In this document: positions 35,610 to 43,339 of the stretch, in pieces
Numbering within the stretch: position 1 is the stretch's first letter
How the letters are laid out: each line of letters begins with the position of its first letter
From: Streptomyces sp. NBC_01224
GTDB taxonomy: Bacteria > Actinomycetota > Actinomycetes > Streptomycetales > Streptomycetaceae
Reading direction: 5' to 3'
NCBI RefSeq assembly: GCF_036002945.1
Contig: NZ_CP108529.1
Span: 992,001-1,056,000, forward strand
Length of the DNA stretch: 64,000 bases
The notes under the pieces: model-generated
The model's database searches: none
Told to the model about the DNA's origin: nothing
Seen by the model: only the letters and a program-made list of their open reading frames with translations
Translations under genes and position numbers: made by a program

Positions 35610-36581
35610 ATGACTGACATCGAACACCCGGAGGTCTTTCACAGCCTGCCGGTGCTGACTCTGCCGGGGCCGGCCGAGCCGAGCTCCGCGCCGCTCCCGG
35701 CGGCCGACGCGGTCGCGTGGCGGCTGGAGAGCGCCTGGCGGGACGGTCTGACGTTCGCCGCGCTGTGGCATCACTTCCTCGACACGGTCGACACGGCTGG
35801 TGTACAGGCTCTGTTGATCGGTCCCTGGTGGCAGGACGAGTACGAGCCCTTCGCCCCGGTCGTCGAGTTGCTGTCCGCCCACGCGGACCGCTTTCCGGCC
35901 CTGAGGGCGATCTTCCTCGCCGATGTCGTCAGCGAGGAGTGCGAGCTGTCGTGGCTGGAGATGGCCGACATCACCCCGGTGATCGAGGCGTTCCCACAGC
36001 TGGAGGAGTTGACGGTACGCGGGTGCGGCGAATACATGCAGGACCAGGAGCGTCTGGCCCTGCGGCCGGTGCAGCACGAGTCGCTGAAATCTCTCAGGTT
36101 CGAGTCGGGCGGTCTGGCCGCGGATGTGGTGCGCGCGATCGGCGCGTCGGAGTTGCCCGCGCTGGAACGCCTCGAACTCTGGCTCGGTGTCTCGTTCTAC
36201 GGCGGCGATACATCGGTTGCCGATCTGGCACCGCTGCTGTCGGGCGGCCGATTCCCGAAACTGCGCCATCTGGGTCTGCAGAACAGCGAGATCCAGGACG
36301 AGATCGCCGCAGCGGTGGCCTCCGCCCCGGTGGTCGCCCAACTGGAGTCGCTCTCGCTCGCGATGGGAACCCTCAGTGACACGGGCGCCCAGGCGCTCCT
36401 GGACGGCCAGCCGCTGACGCATCTGACATCGCTGGATCTGCATCATCACTACATCACCGATGCGCTGATCTCCCGTATTCAGGACCTGCTCCCGCCCCAG
36501 GGTGTCCACGTCGATCTCGATGAAGCGGACTACTGGGATCCCGAGGACGACGAGCCCCGCTATGTCGCCGTCGACGAATAG
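35610..36581 (+). CDS. STM4015-family LRR-like protein, copy 2
   Basis: A 323-residue tandem paralogue of the preceding gene. The same blocks recur with changes: WHHFLDTVDTAGVQALLIG, ISWIE-like ELSWLEMADITPVIEAFPQLEEL, LPALERLELWLGVSFYGGD, LSGGRFPKLRHLGLQNSEI and LTSLDLHHHYI. Cores of the LRR strands are conserved while the N-terminal 30 residues and the C-terminus differ, as expected if the two recognise different partners. The gene starts six bases after copy 1 and runs into the STM4014-type gene. Confidence 0.85.
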   Translation: MTDIEHPEVFHSLPVLTLPGPAEPSSAPLPAADAVAWRLESAWRDGLTFAALWHHFLDTVDTAGVQALLIGPWWQDEYEPFAPVVELLSAHADRFPALRAIFLADVVSEECELSWLEMADITPVIEAFPQLEELTVRGCGEYMQDQERLALRPVQHESLKSLRFESGGLAADVVRAIGASELPALERLELWLGVSFYGGDTSVADLAPLLSGGRFPKLRHLGLQNSEIQDEIAAAVASAPVVAQLESLSLAMGTLSDTGAQALLDGQPLTHLTSLDLHHHYITDALISRIQDLLPPQGVHVDLDEADYWDPEDDEPRYVAVDE

Positions 36582-36585
36582 CCTC

Positions 36586-37707
36586 ATGCCGCGCTTCGCG
36601 GTCGTCTGCAATCCCGGGAACCGCCGGGTGACGTTCTTCCAGGACGCCGTGCGCGCCGCCGGGCTGCCGGCCGCGCGGGTCGTGCCCTGGTTGGACGTCC
36701 TGCGCGGCGGGGCCGCCTTCCGGCCGGGCGAGACCGTACGGATGGATTCGCCGGGTGAGGATGCCGAGGTGGAGCGGCTGCTCCGGGCGGTCGGCGATCC
36801 GGCCAGGGTCGAGGGGACCGCCCTGTGGTACGCCCGGTTCACCTCGGCTGTACGGGCAGTGGCGCGGGCGGCAGCCGCTTCCGGTGCCGTTCTGCTCGAT
36901 GACCCCGGCGATGTCGCGGTGCTGTTCGACAAGCGGCTCTGCCATGCCGTGCTGGACGGCGCCGCAGTGCCCGTACCCGCGTCACCGACCTCAGGAGCCG
37001 CAGCCCCCGTGGTGCGCGACTGGGCGGACGTACGCGAGCGGATGACGGCCCATGGCATGCCCCGGGCCTTTGTGAAGCCGGCGCACGGTTCGTCCGCCTC
37101 GGGGGTGCTGGCCGTGGAGACGGCCGGACCCGGCCGGGTCAGGGCGACCACATCGGTGGAGCGCGACACAGCCGGCCGGCTCTTCAACTCGTTGCGGGTG
37201 CGTCGCTGTACGACGGAGCGGGAAGTCGCGGCGATTATCGACACACTCGCTCCGGACGGGCTGCACATCGAGCGTTGGCTGCCCAAGGCCACTCAGCGCG
37301 GCCGCGCGACGGATCTGCGGGTCGTGGTGGTGGCCGGTCGCGCCACTCATGCCGTCGTGCGCACCAGCCACTCCCCCATGACCAATCTTCACCTCGGTGG
37401 CGAGCGCGGAAGTCTCGACGACGTCCGTGCGGCCGTCGAGGCCGCGGGCGGCAGCTGGGCCGAGGCCCTGGCCGTGTGCGAGCGGGCAGCGGCCTGTTTC
37501 CCGGACACGCTGTGTGTGGGCGTCGATCTACTGCCCGCGACCGGCTGGCGGCGCTTCGCCGTCGGCGAGGTCAACGCCTTCGGCGATCTGCTGCCACGGC
37601 TGACCGGCCTTCCCGGCAGCGGCGCCGAGGGCCTGGACACCTATGCGGCGCAGGTCGCCGCCGTACTGAGCAGAGCAAGGAATCACCGTGCAACCGCCAC
37701 CTGCTGA
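36586..37707 (+). CDS. STM4014-family ATP-grasp-like protein
   Basis: A ~373-residue protein. The N-terminal FAVVCNPGNRRVTFFQDAVRAAGLP is a Rossmann-like preATP-grasp domain. A middle GAVLLDDPGDVAVLFDKRLCHAVLDG leads to the ATP-binding core AFVKPAHGSSASGVLAVE, and the C-terminal CVGVDLLPATGWRRFAVGEVNAFGDLLPRL resembles the metal-binding end of ATP-grasp ligases. This implies carboxylate activation and ligation to an amine or thiol; the substrate is unknown. The start is uncertain: ATG 36586 (MPRFAVV) fits the domain, while ATG 36562 overlaps the preceding gene. The 3' end overlaps the next gene by 20 bases. Confidence 0.82.
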   Translation: MPRFAVVCNPGNRRVTFFQDAVRAAGLPAARVVPWLDVLRGGAAFRPGETVRMDSPGEDAEVERLLRAVGDPARVEGTALWYARFTSAVRAVARAAAASGAVLLDDPGDVAVLFDKRLCHAVLDGAAVPVPASPTSGAAAPVVRDWADVRERMTAHGMPRAFVKPAHGSSASGVLAVETAGPGRVRATTSVERDTAGRLFNSLRVRRCTTEREVAAIIDTLAPDGLHIERWLPKATQRGRATDLRVVVVAGRATHAVVRTSHSPMTNLHLGGERGSLDDVRAAVEAAGGSWAEALAVCERAAACFPDTLCVGVDLLPATGWRRFAVGEVNAFGDLLPRLTGLPGSGAEGLDTYAAQVAAVLSRARNHRATATC

Positions 37708-38560
37708 CACCGCGCCCGCCCTCGCGGACGCCCGGAACCCCGACATGAGCGAGATCGTGGGCAGCCACGACCTGCTGCTCATCACCCTGGACACACTGCG
37801 CTACGACGTGGCGGCGGAGCTCGCCGCCGCCGGACGCATCCCGCATCTGGCGCGCCATCTGCCGGACGGTGTCTGGGAGAAGCGGCATGCGCCCGGCAGC
37901 TTCACCTACGCCTCCCACCAGGCAATCTTCGCGGGATTCCTGCCGACTCCGGCCGGCCGGGGGCCGCACCCCCGGCTGTTCGCTGCGCGTTTCGCGGGCA
38001 GTGAGTCCACCGCTTCGGGCACCTTTGTCTTCGACACCCCCGATCTGCTGTCCGGCCTCGCCGGTGCGGGCTACCGCACGGTGTGCATCGGCGGCGTCGG
38101 CTTCTTCAACCGGCAGGGGCCGCTCGGCTCCGTACTGCCCGGCATGTTCCAGGAGAGCCACTGGGAACCGGAGTTCGGCGTCGCGTCGCCCACTTCCTTC
38201 GAGGCACAGGTGGCCCGTGCCGAGCAGGTCGTCGCCGAACTCCCCGCCGAGCAGCGGCTGTTCCTCTTCGTCAATGTGGCCGCCATGCACCAGCCCAACT
38301 GGTTCCACCAGCCGGGGGCCACGCGTGAGGCGGGCGATTCCCGCGCCACCCATGCCGCCGCCCTGGAGTACGTCGACGCCCACATCGGCCGGCTCTTCGC
38401 TGCCGCGAGCAGCCGCCGCCGCTGCTTCGCCATCGTCTGCTCCGACCACGGAACGGCGTACGGGGATGGCGGCTACACCGGTCACCGGCTCGGTCACGAG
38501 TCCGTCTGGACCGTTCCGTACGCGCACTTCTTCCTGGAACCGGGGGCCACCGCACCATGA
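37688..38560 (+). CDS. STM4013-family hydrolase (alkaline phosphatase/sulfatase superfamily)
   Basis: A 290-residue metal-dependent hydrolase of the alkaline-phosphatase fold. Asp35 in LLLITLDTLRYD is the usual first metal ligand, and a late CSDHGTAYGDGGYTGHR supplies the Asp-His pair and a further His. It is short compared with true sulfatases (450-550 residues). GTG 37688 follows AAGGA and lies within the end of the ATP-grasp gene; ATG 37745 would give a form lacking the first 19 residues. The stop overlaps the next ATG (ATGA). A phosphoester or phosphonate bond is the likely target class. Confidence 0.83.
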   Translation: MQPPPADTAPALADARNPDMSEIVGSHDLLLITLDTLRYDVAAELAAAGRIPHLARHLPDGVWEKRHAPGSFTYASHQAIFAGFLPTPAGRGPHPRLFAARFAGSESTASGTFVFDTPDLLSGLAGAGYRTVCIGGVGFFNRQGPLGSVLPGMFQESHWEPEFGVASPTSFEAQVARAEQVVAELPAEQRLFLFVNVAAMHQPNWFHQPGATREAGDSRATHAAALEYVDAHIGRLFAAASSRRRCFAIVCSDHGTAYGDGGYTGHRLGHESVWTVPYAHFFLEPGATAP

Positions 38561-39921
38561 GCCGCACCACGACCATCGCACAGACCACCCGCCCGTACCA
38601 GAGCTATGTCTACGCCTATCCGCACAAGACCGCCTATCGCCCTCTGGCCGACCGGCCGGCGTTGCGCGAGCTGTGGGCGGGAGAGCGCAAGGACGCGCTC
38701 TCGCTCTATCTCCACATACCGTTCTGCGAGGTCCGCTGCGGCTTCTGCAATCTCTTCACCCGGATCGGCGCTCCCGACGAGCTGACGACCCGGTATCTCG
38801 ATGCTCTGGACCGGCAGGCCACCGCCGTCCGCGACGCGCTGGGAGACGCCGAGCCGGTGCGTTTCGCAGCGGCGGCGTTCGGCGGGGGCACTCCCACGTT
38901 CCTGACCGCGGCGGAGCTGGAGCGGCTCTGCGACATCGCGGAGAAGCGGATGGGCGCCGATCTGCGGTCCGTCCCGCTGTCGGTCGAGACGTCTCCGTCG
39001 ACCGCGACGGCCGACCGGCTGGCCGTCCTCGCCGACCGCGGGACGACGAGGATCAGCATCGGCGTGCAGAGCTTCGTCGAAGCCGAGGCGCGTGCCGCTG
39101 TGCGACCGCAGCGCCGCGCGGATGTGGAGGCGGCGCTGGACCGGATACGAGATGCCCGCATCCCGATCCTGAACATCGACCTGATCTACGGCATCGACGG
39201 GCAGAGCGAGGACAGCTGGCGCACATCGCTGGACGCGGCGCTCGGCTGGCAACCGGAGGAGCTGTATCTCTATCCGCTGTATGTCCGCCCGCTGACCGGT
39301 CTCGGGCGGCTCGACGCCGACGGCGAGGCAGCCTCGGGCGCCGCCTGGGACGAGCAGCGGCTGCGGCTGTACCGCACGGGCCGCGACCATCTCCTCGCCC
39401 ACGGCTACGAGCAGGTGTCCATGCGGATGTTCCGCCGCGCCGGCGCCCCGCGGACGGACGGCCCCGACGACTACGCCTGCCAGACCGACGGCATGATCGG
39501 CCTGGGGTGCGGCGCCCGTTCGTACACCTCGAAGCTGCACTACTCCTTCGACTACGCGGTGGAGATGCGTGAGGTGCGGGCGATCATCGACGGCTACACC
39601 ACGACCGAGGACTTCTCGCGCGCCGAGGTCGGACGCTACGTCGACGGCGACGAGGCGCGCCGCCGCCACCTCCTGCAGTCCGTCCTCCAGGCCGAGGGGC
39701 TGCAACCGGCCGAATACCGGAAGCGGTTCGGCACCTCCCCTGCCGACGACTTCCCCGCCGAACTGGCCCGGTTCGAGGCGCGCGGCTGGCTCGACGCGAC
39801 GGCCGGGGCGTCCGGCCCGCTACGGCTCTCCCCCGAGGGCCTGGCCCACTCCGACGCGCTGGGCCCCGAACTCTTCTCCCCCGGCGTACGGGCCGTGATG
39901 GCCTCGTACGAACTGAAGTGA
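38557..39921 (+). CDS. STM4012-family radical SAM protein (HemN-like)
   Basis: A 454-residue radical SAM enzyme. The [4Fe-4S] cluster cysteines are Cys57, Cys61 and Cys64 in PFCEVRCGFCNLF, preceded by the HemN-like LYLHIP. AAFGGGTPTFLTAAELERL, LSVETSPST and RISIGVQSFVE follow the coproporphyrinogen dehydrogenase/HemW pattern, with a winged-helix-like C-terminus (FEARGWLDATAGASGPLRLS). It is not a haem gene by context. It overlaps both neighbours by four bases (ATGA before, GTGA after), so all three downstream enzymes are translationally coupled. Confidence 0.9.
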   Translation: MSRTTTIAQTTRPYQSYVYAYPHKTAYRPLADRPALRELWAGERKDALSLYLHIPFCEVRCGFCNLFTRIGAPDELTTRYLDALDRQATAVRDALGDAEPVRFAAAAFGGGTPTFLTAAELERLCDIAEKRMGADLRSVPLSVETSPSTATADRLAVLADRGTTRISIGVQSFVEAEARAAVRPQRRADVEAALDRIRDARIPILNIDLIYGIDGQSEDSWRTSLDAALGWQPEELYLYPLYVRPLTGLGRLDADGEAASGAAWDEQRLRLYRTGRDHLLAHGYEQVSMRMFRRAGAPRTDGPDDYACQTDGMIGLGCGARSYTSKLHYSFDYAVEMREVRAIIDGYTTTEDFSRAEVGRYVDGDEARRRHLLQSVLQAEGLQPAEYRKRFGTSPADDFPAELARFEARGWLDATAGASGPLRLSPEGLAHSDALGPELFSPGVRAVMASYELK

Positions 39922-40808
39922 GCGCGCCCATGGACCTGACCATTCTCTACCGCGGTCCGCTCGCGTCCTGCGACTACGACTGCCCGTACTGCCCGTTCGC
40001 CAAGCGGCGCGACAGCCGGGAGCAGCTGCGCGCCGACCGCGCCGCGCTGGAGCGGTTCGCGGCGTGGGCCGCGGCGCAGACCGGCGACCGGATCTCGGTC
40101 CTGTTCACCCCGTGGGGCGAGGGTCTGGTCCGCTCCTGGTACCGGCGTGCGCTGGTCGAGCTGGCGCAGCTGCCGCACATCGGCCGGGTCGCGATCCAGA
40201 CCAATCTCAGCACCCGCACGGGGTGGCTGGCCGAGGCAGGTGACGCCGGACGCGAGAAGATCGCGCTCTGGTGCACGTACCACCCGGGGCAGACACCGTA
40301 CGAGCGGTTCCTCACCAAGTGCCGGGAGCTGACCGCGCTCGGTATCCGCCACAGCGTCGGTGTCGTCGGTCTCGACGGCCATCTCGACGAGGCGCGGCGG
40401 CTGCGAACCGCCCTGCCGGACGAGGTCTATCTCTGGGTGAACGCCGCGGAGGGGCACACCTATACGGACGAGGAAGCGGATCGGTGGACGGGCCTCGACC
40501 CGCTCTTCCCGTACAGCCGGCATCCGCACCGGTCGGCCGGGCTGCCGTGCCGGACGGGCGAGTCGGTCATCTCGGTGGACGGCGGCGGCACGGTGCGACG
40601 CTGCCATTTCGTCCCGGCGGAGCTCGGCAACCTCTACGACGGGAGCTACCGGCGCTCTCTCGGCCCGCGGGCCTGTCCGCTGGCTGTCTGTGACTGTCAC
40701 ATCGGCTATGTGCACCTGGAGACGCTGCCGCTGTACGACGTCTTCGCGGGCGGTGTGCTGGAACGGATACCGGCGTCCCCGTTGTCGCCCCTCGCCGGAC
40801 GGTCCTGA
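39918..40808 (+). CDS. STM4011-family radical SAM protein
   Basis: A 296-residue radical SAM enzyme with cluster cysteines Cys18, Cys22 and Cys25 in SCDYDCPYCPF. A second cysteine set near the C-terminus (CRTGESVISVDGGGTVRRCHF, ACPLAVCDCHIGYVHL) resembles the auxiliary-cluster or SPASM-like regions of peptide-modifying radical SAM enzymes. GTG 39918 overlaps the STM4012 stop; ATG 39930 is an alternative. It is the last gene of the run and a strong hairpin follows. Substrate unknown. Confidence 0.88.
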   Translation: MSAPMDLTILYRGPLASCDYDCPYCPFAKRRDSREQLRADRAALERFAAWAAAQTGDRISVLFTPWGEGLVRSWYRRALVELAQLPHIGRVAIQTNLSTRTGWLAEAGDAGREKIALWCTYHPGQTPYERFLTKCRELTALGIRHSVGVVGLDGHLDEARRLRTALPDEVYLWVNAAEGHTYTDEEADRWTGLDPLFPYSRHPHRSAGLPCRTGESVISVDGGGTVRRCHFVPAELGNLYDGSYRRSLGPRACPLAVCDCHIGYVHLETLPLYDVFAGGVLERIPASPLSPLAGRS

Positions 40809-40829
40809 ACCTCCAGCCCGTCCGGCGAG
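40791..40829. terminator. Bidirectional hairpin terminator after the STM401x genes
   Basis: CTCGCCGGACGG (40791-40802) pairs perfectly with CCGTCCGGCGAG (40818-40829). The STM4011 stop is in the loop and the convergent SGNH gene ends 28 bases beyond, so the structure can terminate both. Confidence 0.75.
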
Positions 40830-40856
40830 CGAGGGCATCACGGTGGCGGACGCCGC

Positions 40857-41702
40857 CTAGAGCGGCAGGAGGTCCGGCCGCTTCGCCTCGACATGGTCGC
40901 CGGAGGACTCGCCGCGCAGCCGCCGGCCGATCCACGGAACCAGGTACTCGCGCGCCCAGTGGATGTCGTCGCGCCGTACTTCGAGCGTGCCGCGCTGTGC
41001 CTGAGGGGGCCATTCCTGGTCGGGGTCGGCCGGCACATCGATGCCGAGGACCTGGGCGGCGCGCAGTGCGACCCTGGTGTGCCCCTCGGGTGACAGATGG
41101 AGCCGGTCGTCGTCCCAGGCGCGCCTGTCCTGGACGGACCGCAGCGACCACAGGTCGAGGACCGGGCAGTCGTAGCGGTCGGCGATGGACCGCACATGGG
41201 CGGTGTAGGTGGCGATCTTGCCGCGCAGATGGCGCAGCACGGGAACGCCTCGGGTGTCGAAGCCGGTGGTGACCAGGACGGTGCCGACCGATTCGGTCAG
41301 CTCGGCCACCGCGCGCTCGAAGCGCTCGGCCACGTCGTCGGGGTCGGTGCCGGGCCTGATGATGTCGTTGCCGCCCGCGCAGAAGCTCACCAGGTCGGGT
41401 GCGAGCTCCTTGGCGCGCGGCACCTGCTCCTCGACGATCTGGTCGAGGAGGCGTCCGCGTACGGCGAGATTGGCGTACCTGAAATTCCCATGAGTGGAGC
41501 CTTCGGTACTCGTCCCCGCATCGGGGTCCGGGAGCTGGTCCGCGAGAAGTACCGCGAAACGGTCCGCCCAGCCGACGAAGGTTCCATCCGGGCCGGGGTC
41601 GCCGACTCCCTCGGTGAAGCTGTCGCCAATCGCTGCGTACGACCCGATGACGCCATGTCGGTTGATGACGCCACGTTGATTTTTTCTCGAATCGTCTGCC
41701 AC
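40857..41702 (-). CDS. SGNH/GDSL-family hydrolase
   Basis: A 281-residue esterase-type protein. Block I is AAIGDSFTEGVGD with nucleophile Ser28, block III is CAGGND, and block V is DDRLHLSPEGH with the Asp-x-x-His pair. No signal peptide is present, so it is probably cytoplasmic; the C-terminal 60 residues (WAREYLVPWIGRRLRG) are an addition seen in Streptomyces homologues. The start is GTG 41702 without a clear ribosome-binding site. It converges on the STM401x genes and is likely unrelated to them. Confidence 0.87.
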   Translation of the reverse strand: MADDSRKNQRGVINRHGVIGSYAAIGDSFTEGVGDPGPDGTFVGWADRFAVLLADQLPDPDAGTSTEGSTHGNFRYANLAVRGRLLDQIVEEQVPRAKELAPDLVSFCAGGNDIIRPGTDPDDVAERFERAVAELTESVGTVLVTTGFDTRGVPVLRHLRGKIATYTAHVRSIADRYDCPVLDLWSLRSVQDRRAWDDDRLHLSPEGHTRVALRAAQVLGIDVPADPDQEWPPQAQRGTLEVRRDDIHWAREYLVPWIGRRLRGESSGDHVEAKRPDLLPL

Positions 41703-41808
41703 AAACGCCTATCCTGCACCGATGAATGTGACCTACGCGACCGTAATAAGGGGTTGACGGGTGGTGAGATAGACCACCCGGTCAGGTTTTGGTAAAGGGG
41801 GAATAAGC

Positions 41809-41844
41809 AGAAGGGGCGGTGCGCCGCCGCGCACCGCCCCTTCT
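41809..41844. terminator. Strong hairpin terminator after the M23 peptidase gene
   Basis: AGAAGGGGCGGTGCG (41809-41823) pairs perfectly over 15 bases with CGCACCGCCCCTTCT (41830-41844) around a six-base loop, 48 bases beyond the M23 stop. Confidence 0.85.
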
Positions 41845-41891
41845 GTGTTGCCCAGTTCACGCTTTGTTGCTCAACTGCCCGGCCGTTCGGC

Positions 41892-42881
41892 TCAGACGTA
41901 GATGCCGTGCGAAGCCAGGTAGGCGATCGGGTCGATGTCCGAGCCGTACGCCGGGCCCGTGCGGACCTCGAAGTGCAGGTGCGGGCCGGTGGCGTTGCCG
42001 GTGGCACCGGAGAGGCCGATCTGCTGACCGGTGCCCACGGTCTGGCCCGCGGAGACAGAGATCGAGGACAGGTGGCCGTACTGCGAGTAGTGGCCGTCGG
42101 CGTGCTTGATGACGACCTGGTTGCCGTACGCGCCGCCCCAGCCGGCGGTGACGACGGTGCCGGAGGTGATGGCCTTCACGCTGGTGCCGGTGAAGACGGG
42201 GAAGTCGATGCCGGTGTGGCTGCCGCTGGACCAGTTGGAGCCGGAGGCGCGGTATCCGGTGGTGTGGTTGCCGGGGACCGGGTGGCTGTAGCCGGAGCTG
42301 TTGCTCCGGCCGGCCGGAGCGGAGGTCTTGGACTCCGTGACCGTCGAGACCTTGGCCGGGGCGGACTTGGCCGGGGCGGACTTGGCCGGGGCCGACTTGG
42401 CCGGGGCGGACTTCTCCACGACCGACGAGGGCACCGAGGGGGCCTTCGACGGGAGGGCCGCGCCCGAGCCGGCGCCGGTGGACGCGGCGTCACCCGACGC
42501 CTTGCCGCCGAGCGTCAGCTTCATGCCCGGGAAGATCAGGCTGGGGTCTTCACCGACGACCTTGCGGTTGTCCTGGTACAGCTTCTGCCAGCCGCCCTTG
42601 ACCTTGTGCTCGGTGGCGATCTTCGACAGGTAGTCGCCGGAGACGACGGAGTACGTCGTGGTGGCGGCCTGCTTCTGCGCGACCGGCTTGGCCGGGGCGG
42701 CGTGCGTGGCGGCGGCGGAGGCCGACTGCGGCGCGGCGGTCGGGGCCGACTGCGGCGCGGCCTGGGCACCGGTGGCGCCGAGCAGCGGCAGTGCGATGAC
42801 GGCACCACCGGCGCCTGCGGCGGCGATGCCACGGGCGATGGTGCTGGACTTCGTACGACGATGCTTACCCGATATGGGCAT
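41892..42881 (-). CDS. Secreted LysM-M23 peptidoglycan endopeptidase
   Basis: A 329-residue secreted cell-wall hydrolase. A basic N-terminus and hydrophobic segment lead to a signal-peptidase site near residue 42 (GAQA-AP). A LysM domain follows (YSVVSGDYLSKIATEHKV to GMKLTLGG, about 75-125), then a linker with four KSAPA repeats. The C-terminal M23 domain has SHTGIDF (His and Asp zinc ligands), YSQYGHLSSI and PHLHFEV. It should bind peptidoglycan and cleave cross-bridges during growth or spore events. A c-di-AMP riboswitch-like leader precedes it and a strong terminator follows. GAGAGGAAG lies eight bases before the ATG. Confidence 0.93.
   Translation of the reverse strand: MPISGKHRRTKSSTIARGIAAAGAGGAVIALPLLGATGAQAAPQSAPTAAPQSASAAATHAAPAKPVAQKQAATTTYSVVSGDYLSKIATEHKVKGGWQKLYQDNRKVVGEDPSLIFPGMKLTLGGKASGDAASTGAGSGAALPSKAPSVPSSVVEKSAPAKSAPAKSAPAKSAPAKVSTVTESKTSAPAGRSNSSGYSHPVPGNHTTGYRASGSNWSSGSHTGIDFPVFTGTSVKAITSGTVVTAGWGGAYGNQVVIKHADGHYSQYGHLSSISVSAGQTVGTGQQIGLSGATGNATGPHLHFEVRTGPAYGSDIDPIAYLASHGIYV
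42351..42414 (-). repeat. In-frame tandem 15-bp repeats encoding KSAPA
   Basis: About four copies of a GGCGGACTTGGCCGG-type unit lie in the linker between LysM and M23 domains and encode KSAPA repeated. The copies are almost identical at DNA level (one G/C change), which suggests recent expansion by slippage. Confidence 0.8.
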
Positions 42882-42897
42882 GACGTGCTTCCTCTCC

Positions 42898-43026
42898 GGC
42901 GCCTGCGAGGTGAGCTGTCGGGTTCGGGCTGGAGATGCCCGGCCGCGCCGAGCGCGACTTCACCCCGAGCCGGCCGGATTTCTCCGATCGGCGGCCTACC
43001 TGGTTCCCCCGCTCCTGCCACGCGAT
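42898..43026 (-). ncRNA. ydaO/yuaA-type cyclic di-AMP riboswitch
   Basis: Read on the minus strand, the leader of the M23 gene contains the conserved blocks of the ydaO class in order: GAGCGGGGGAACCAG, then GGGGTGAAGTCGC, then a stem, then CCGAACCCGACAGCTCACC followed by TCGCAGGCGC. The last block lies ~16-35 bases before the start codon. In Streptomyces such elements sit ahead of resuscitation-promoting-factor and other cell-wall hydrolase genes and switch expression off when c-di-AMP is high. Ends are approximate. Confidence 0.85.
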
Positions 43027-43339
43027 ATGAGTGGGTGCGAATTCCGGGCGGCGGCAGGATTAGGCGGTCCGTCCGGATTGACGGTGACCGTAAGCGAGTC
43101 GGGCCGGCGATAACAAGCCACTGGTTCCGTACCGGAATCCGCGCTCGGAAATCGGCGCGGAATTCCGGTCACACTCCGTGGATTAGGGATCTTGTCTTTC
43201 CGCGTCGCGCACGGAATGCCCGACCGCCCGGCCAGCACACACCGTCACGGATATGATTCCGCTCACGAGGGGGCGATCATCTCCCGTACATGCGGGGCAT
43301 ATTGAGTTAAATGCACCCATTACGGACATGTCGCGCTCA
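43027..43339. other. 313-base region between the riboswitch and the GH36 stop
   Basis: No gene was found. It should hold the promoter of the M23 transcript and the 3' end of the GH36 transcript. A bulged hairpin at 43131-43169 is the only clear structure. The tract is slightly more AT-rich than its neighbours. Confidence 0.55.
43131..43169. terminator. Possible terminator downstream of the alpha-galactosidase gene
   Basis: ACCGGAATCCGCGC (43131-43144) pairs with GCGCGGAATTCCGGT (43155-43169) with a single bulged base. It lies about 170 bases past the GH36 stop on the minus strand; no U-run follows, as is usual in Streptomyces. Confidence 0.4.

Noticed and set aside
34614..37292. 892-residue antisense open frame across the STM4015/STM4014 genes
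   Set aside because: It lies opposite clear protein families, has no start site or domain, and long antisense frames are normal in DNA this G+C rich.
42351..42414. Short direct repeats as a possible CRISPR array
   Set aside because: Units are 15 bp, contiguous without spacers and in frame, encoding KSAPA.
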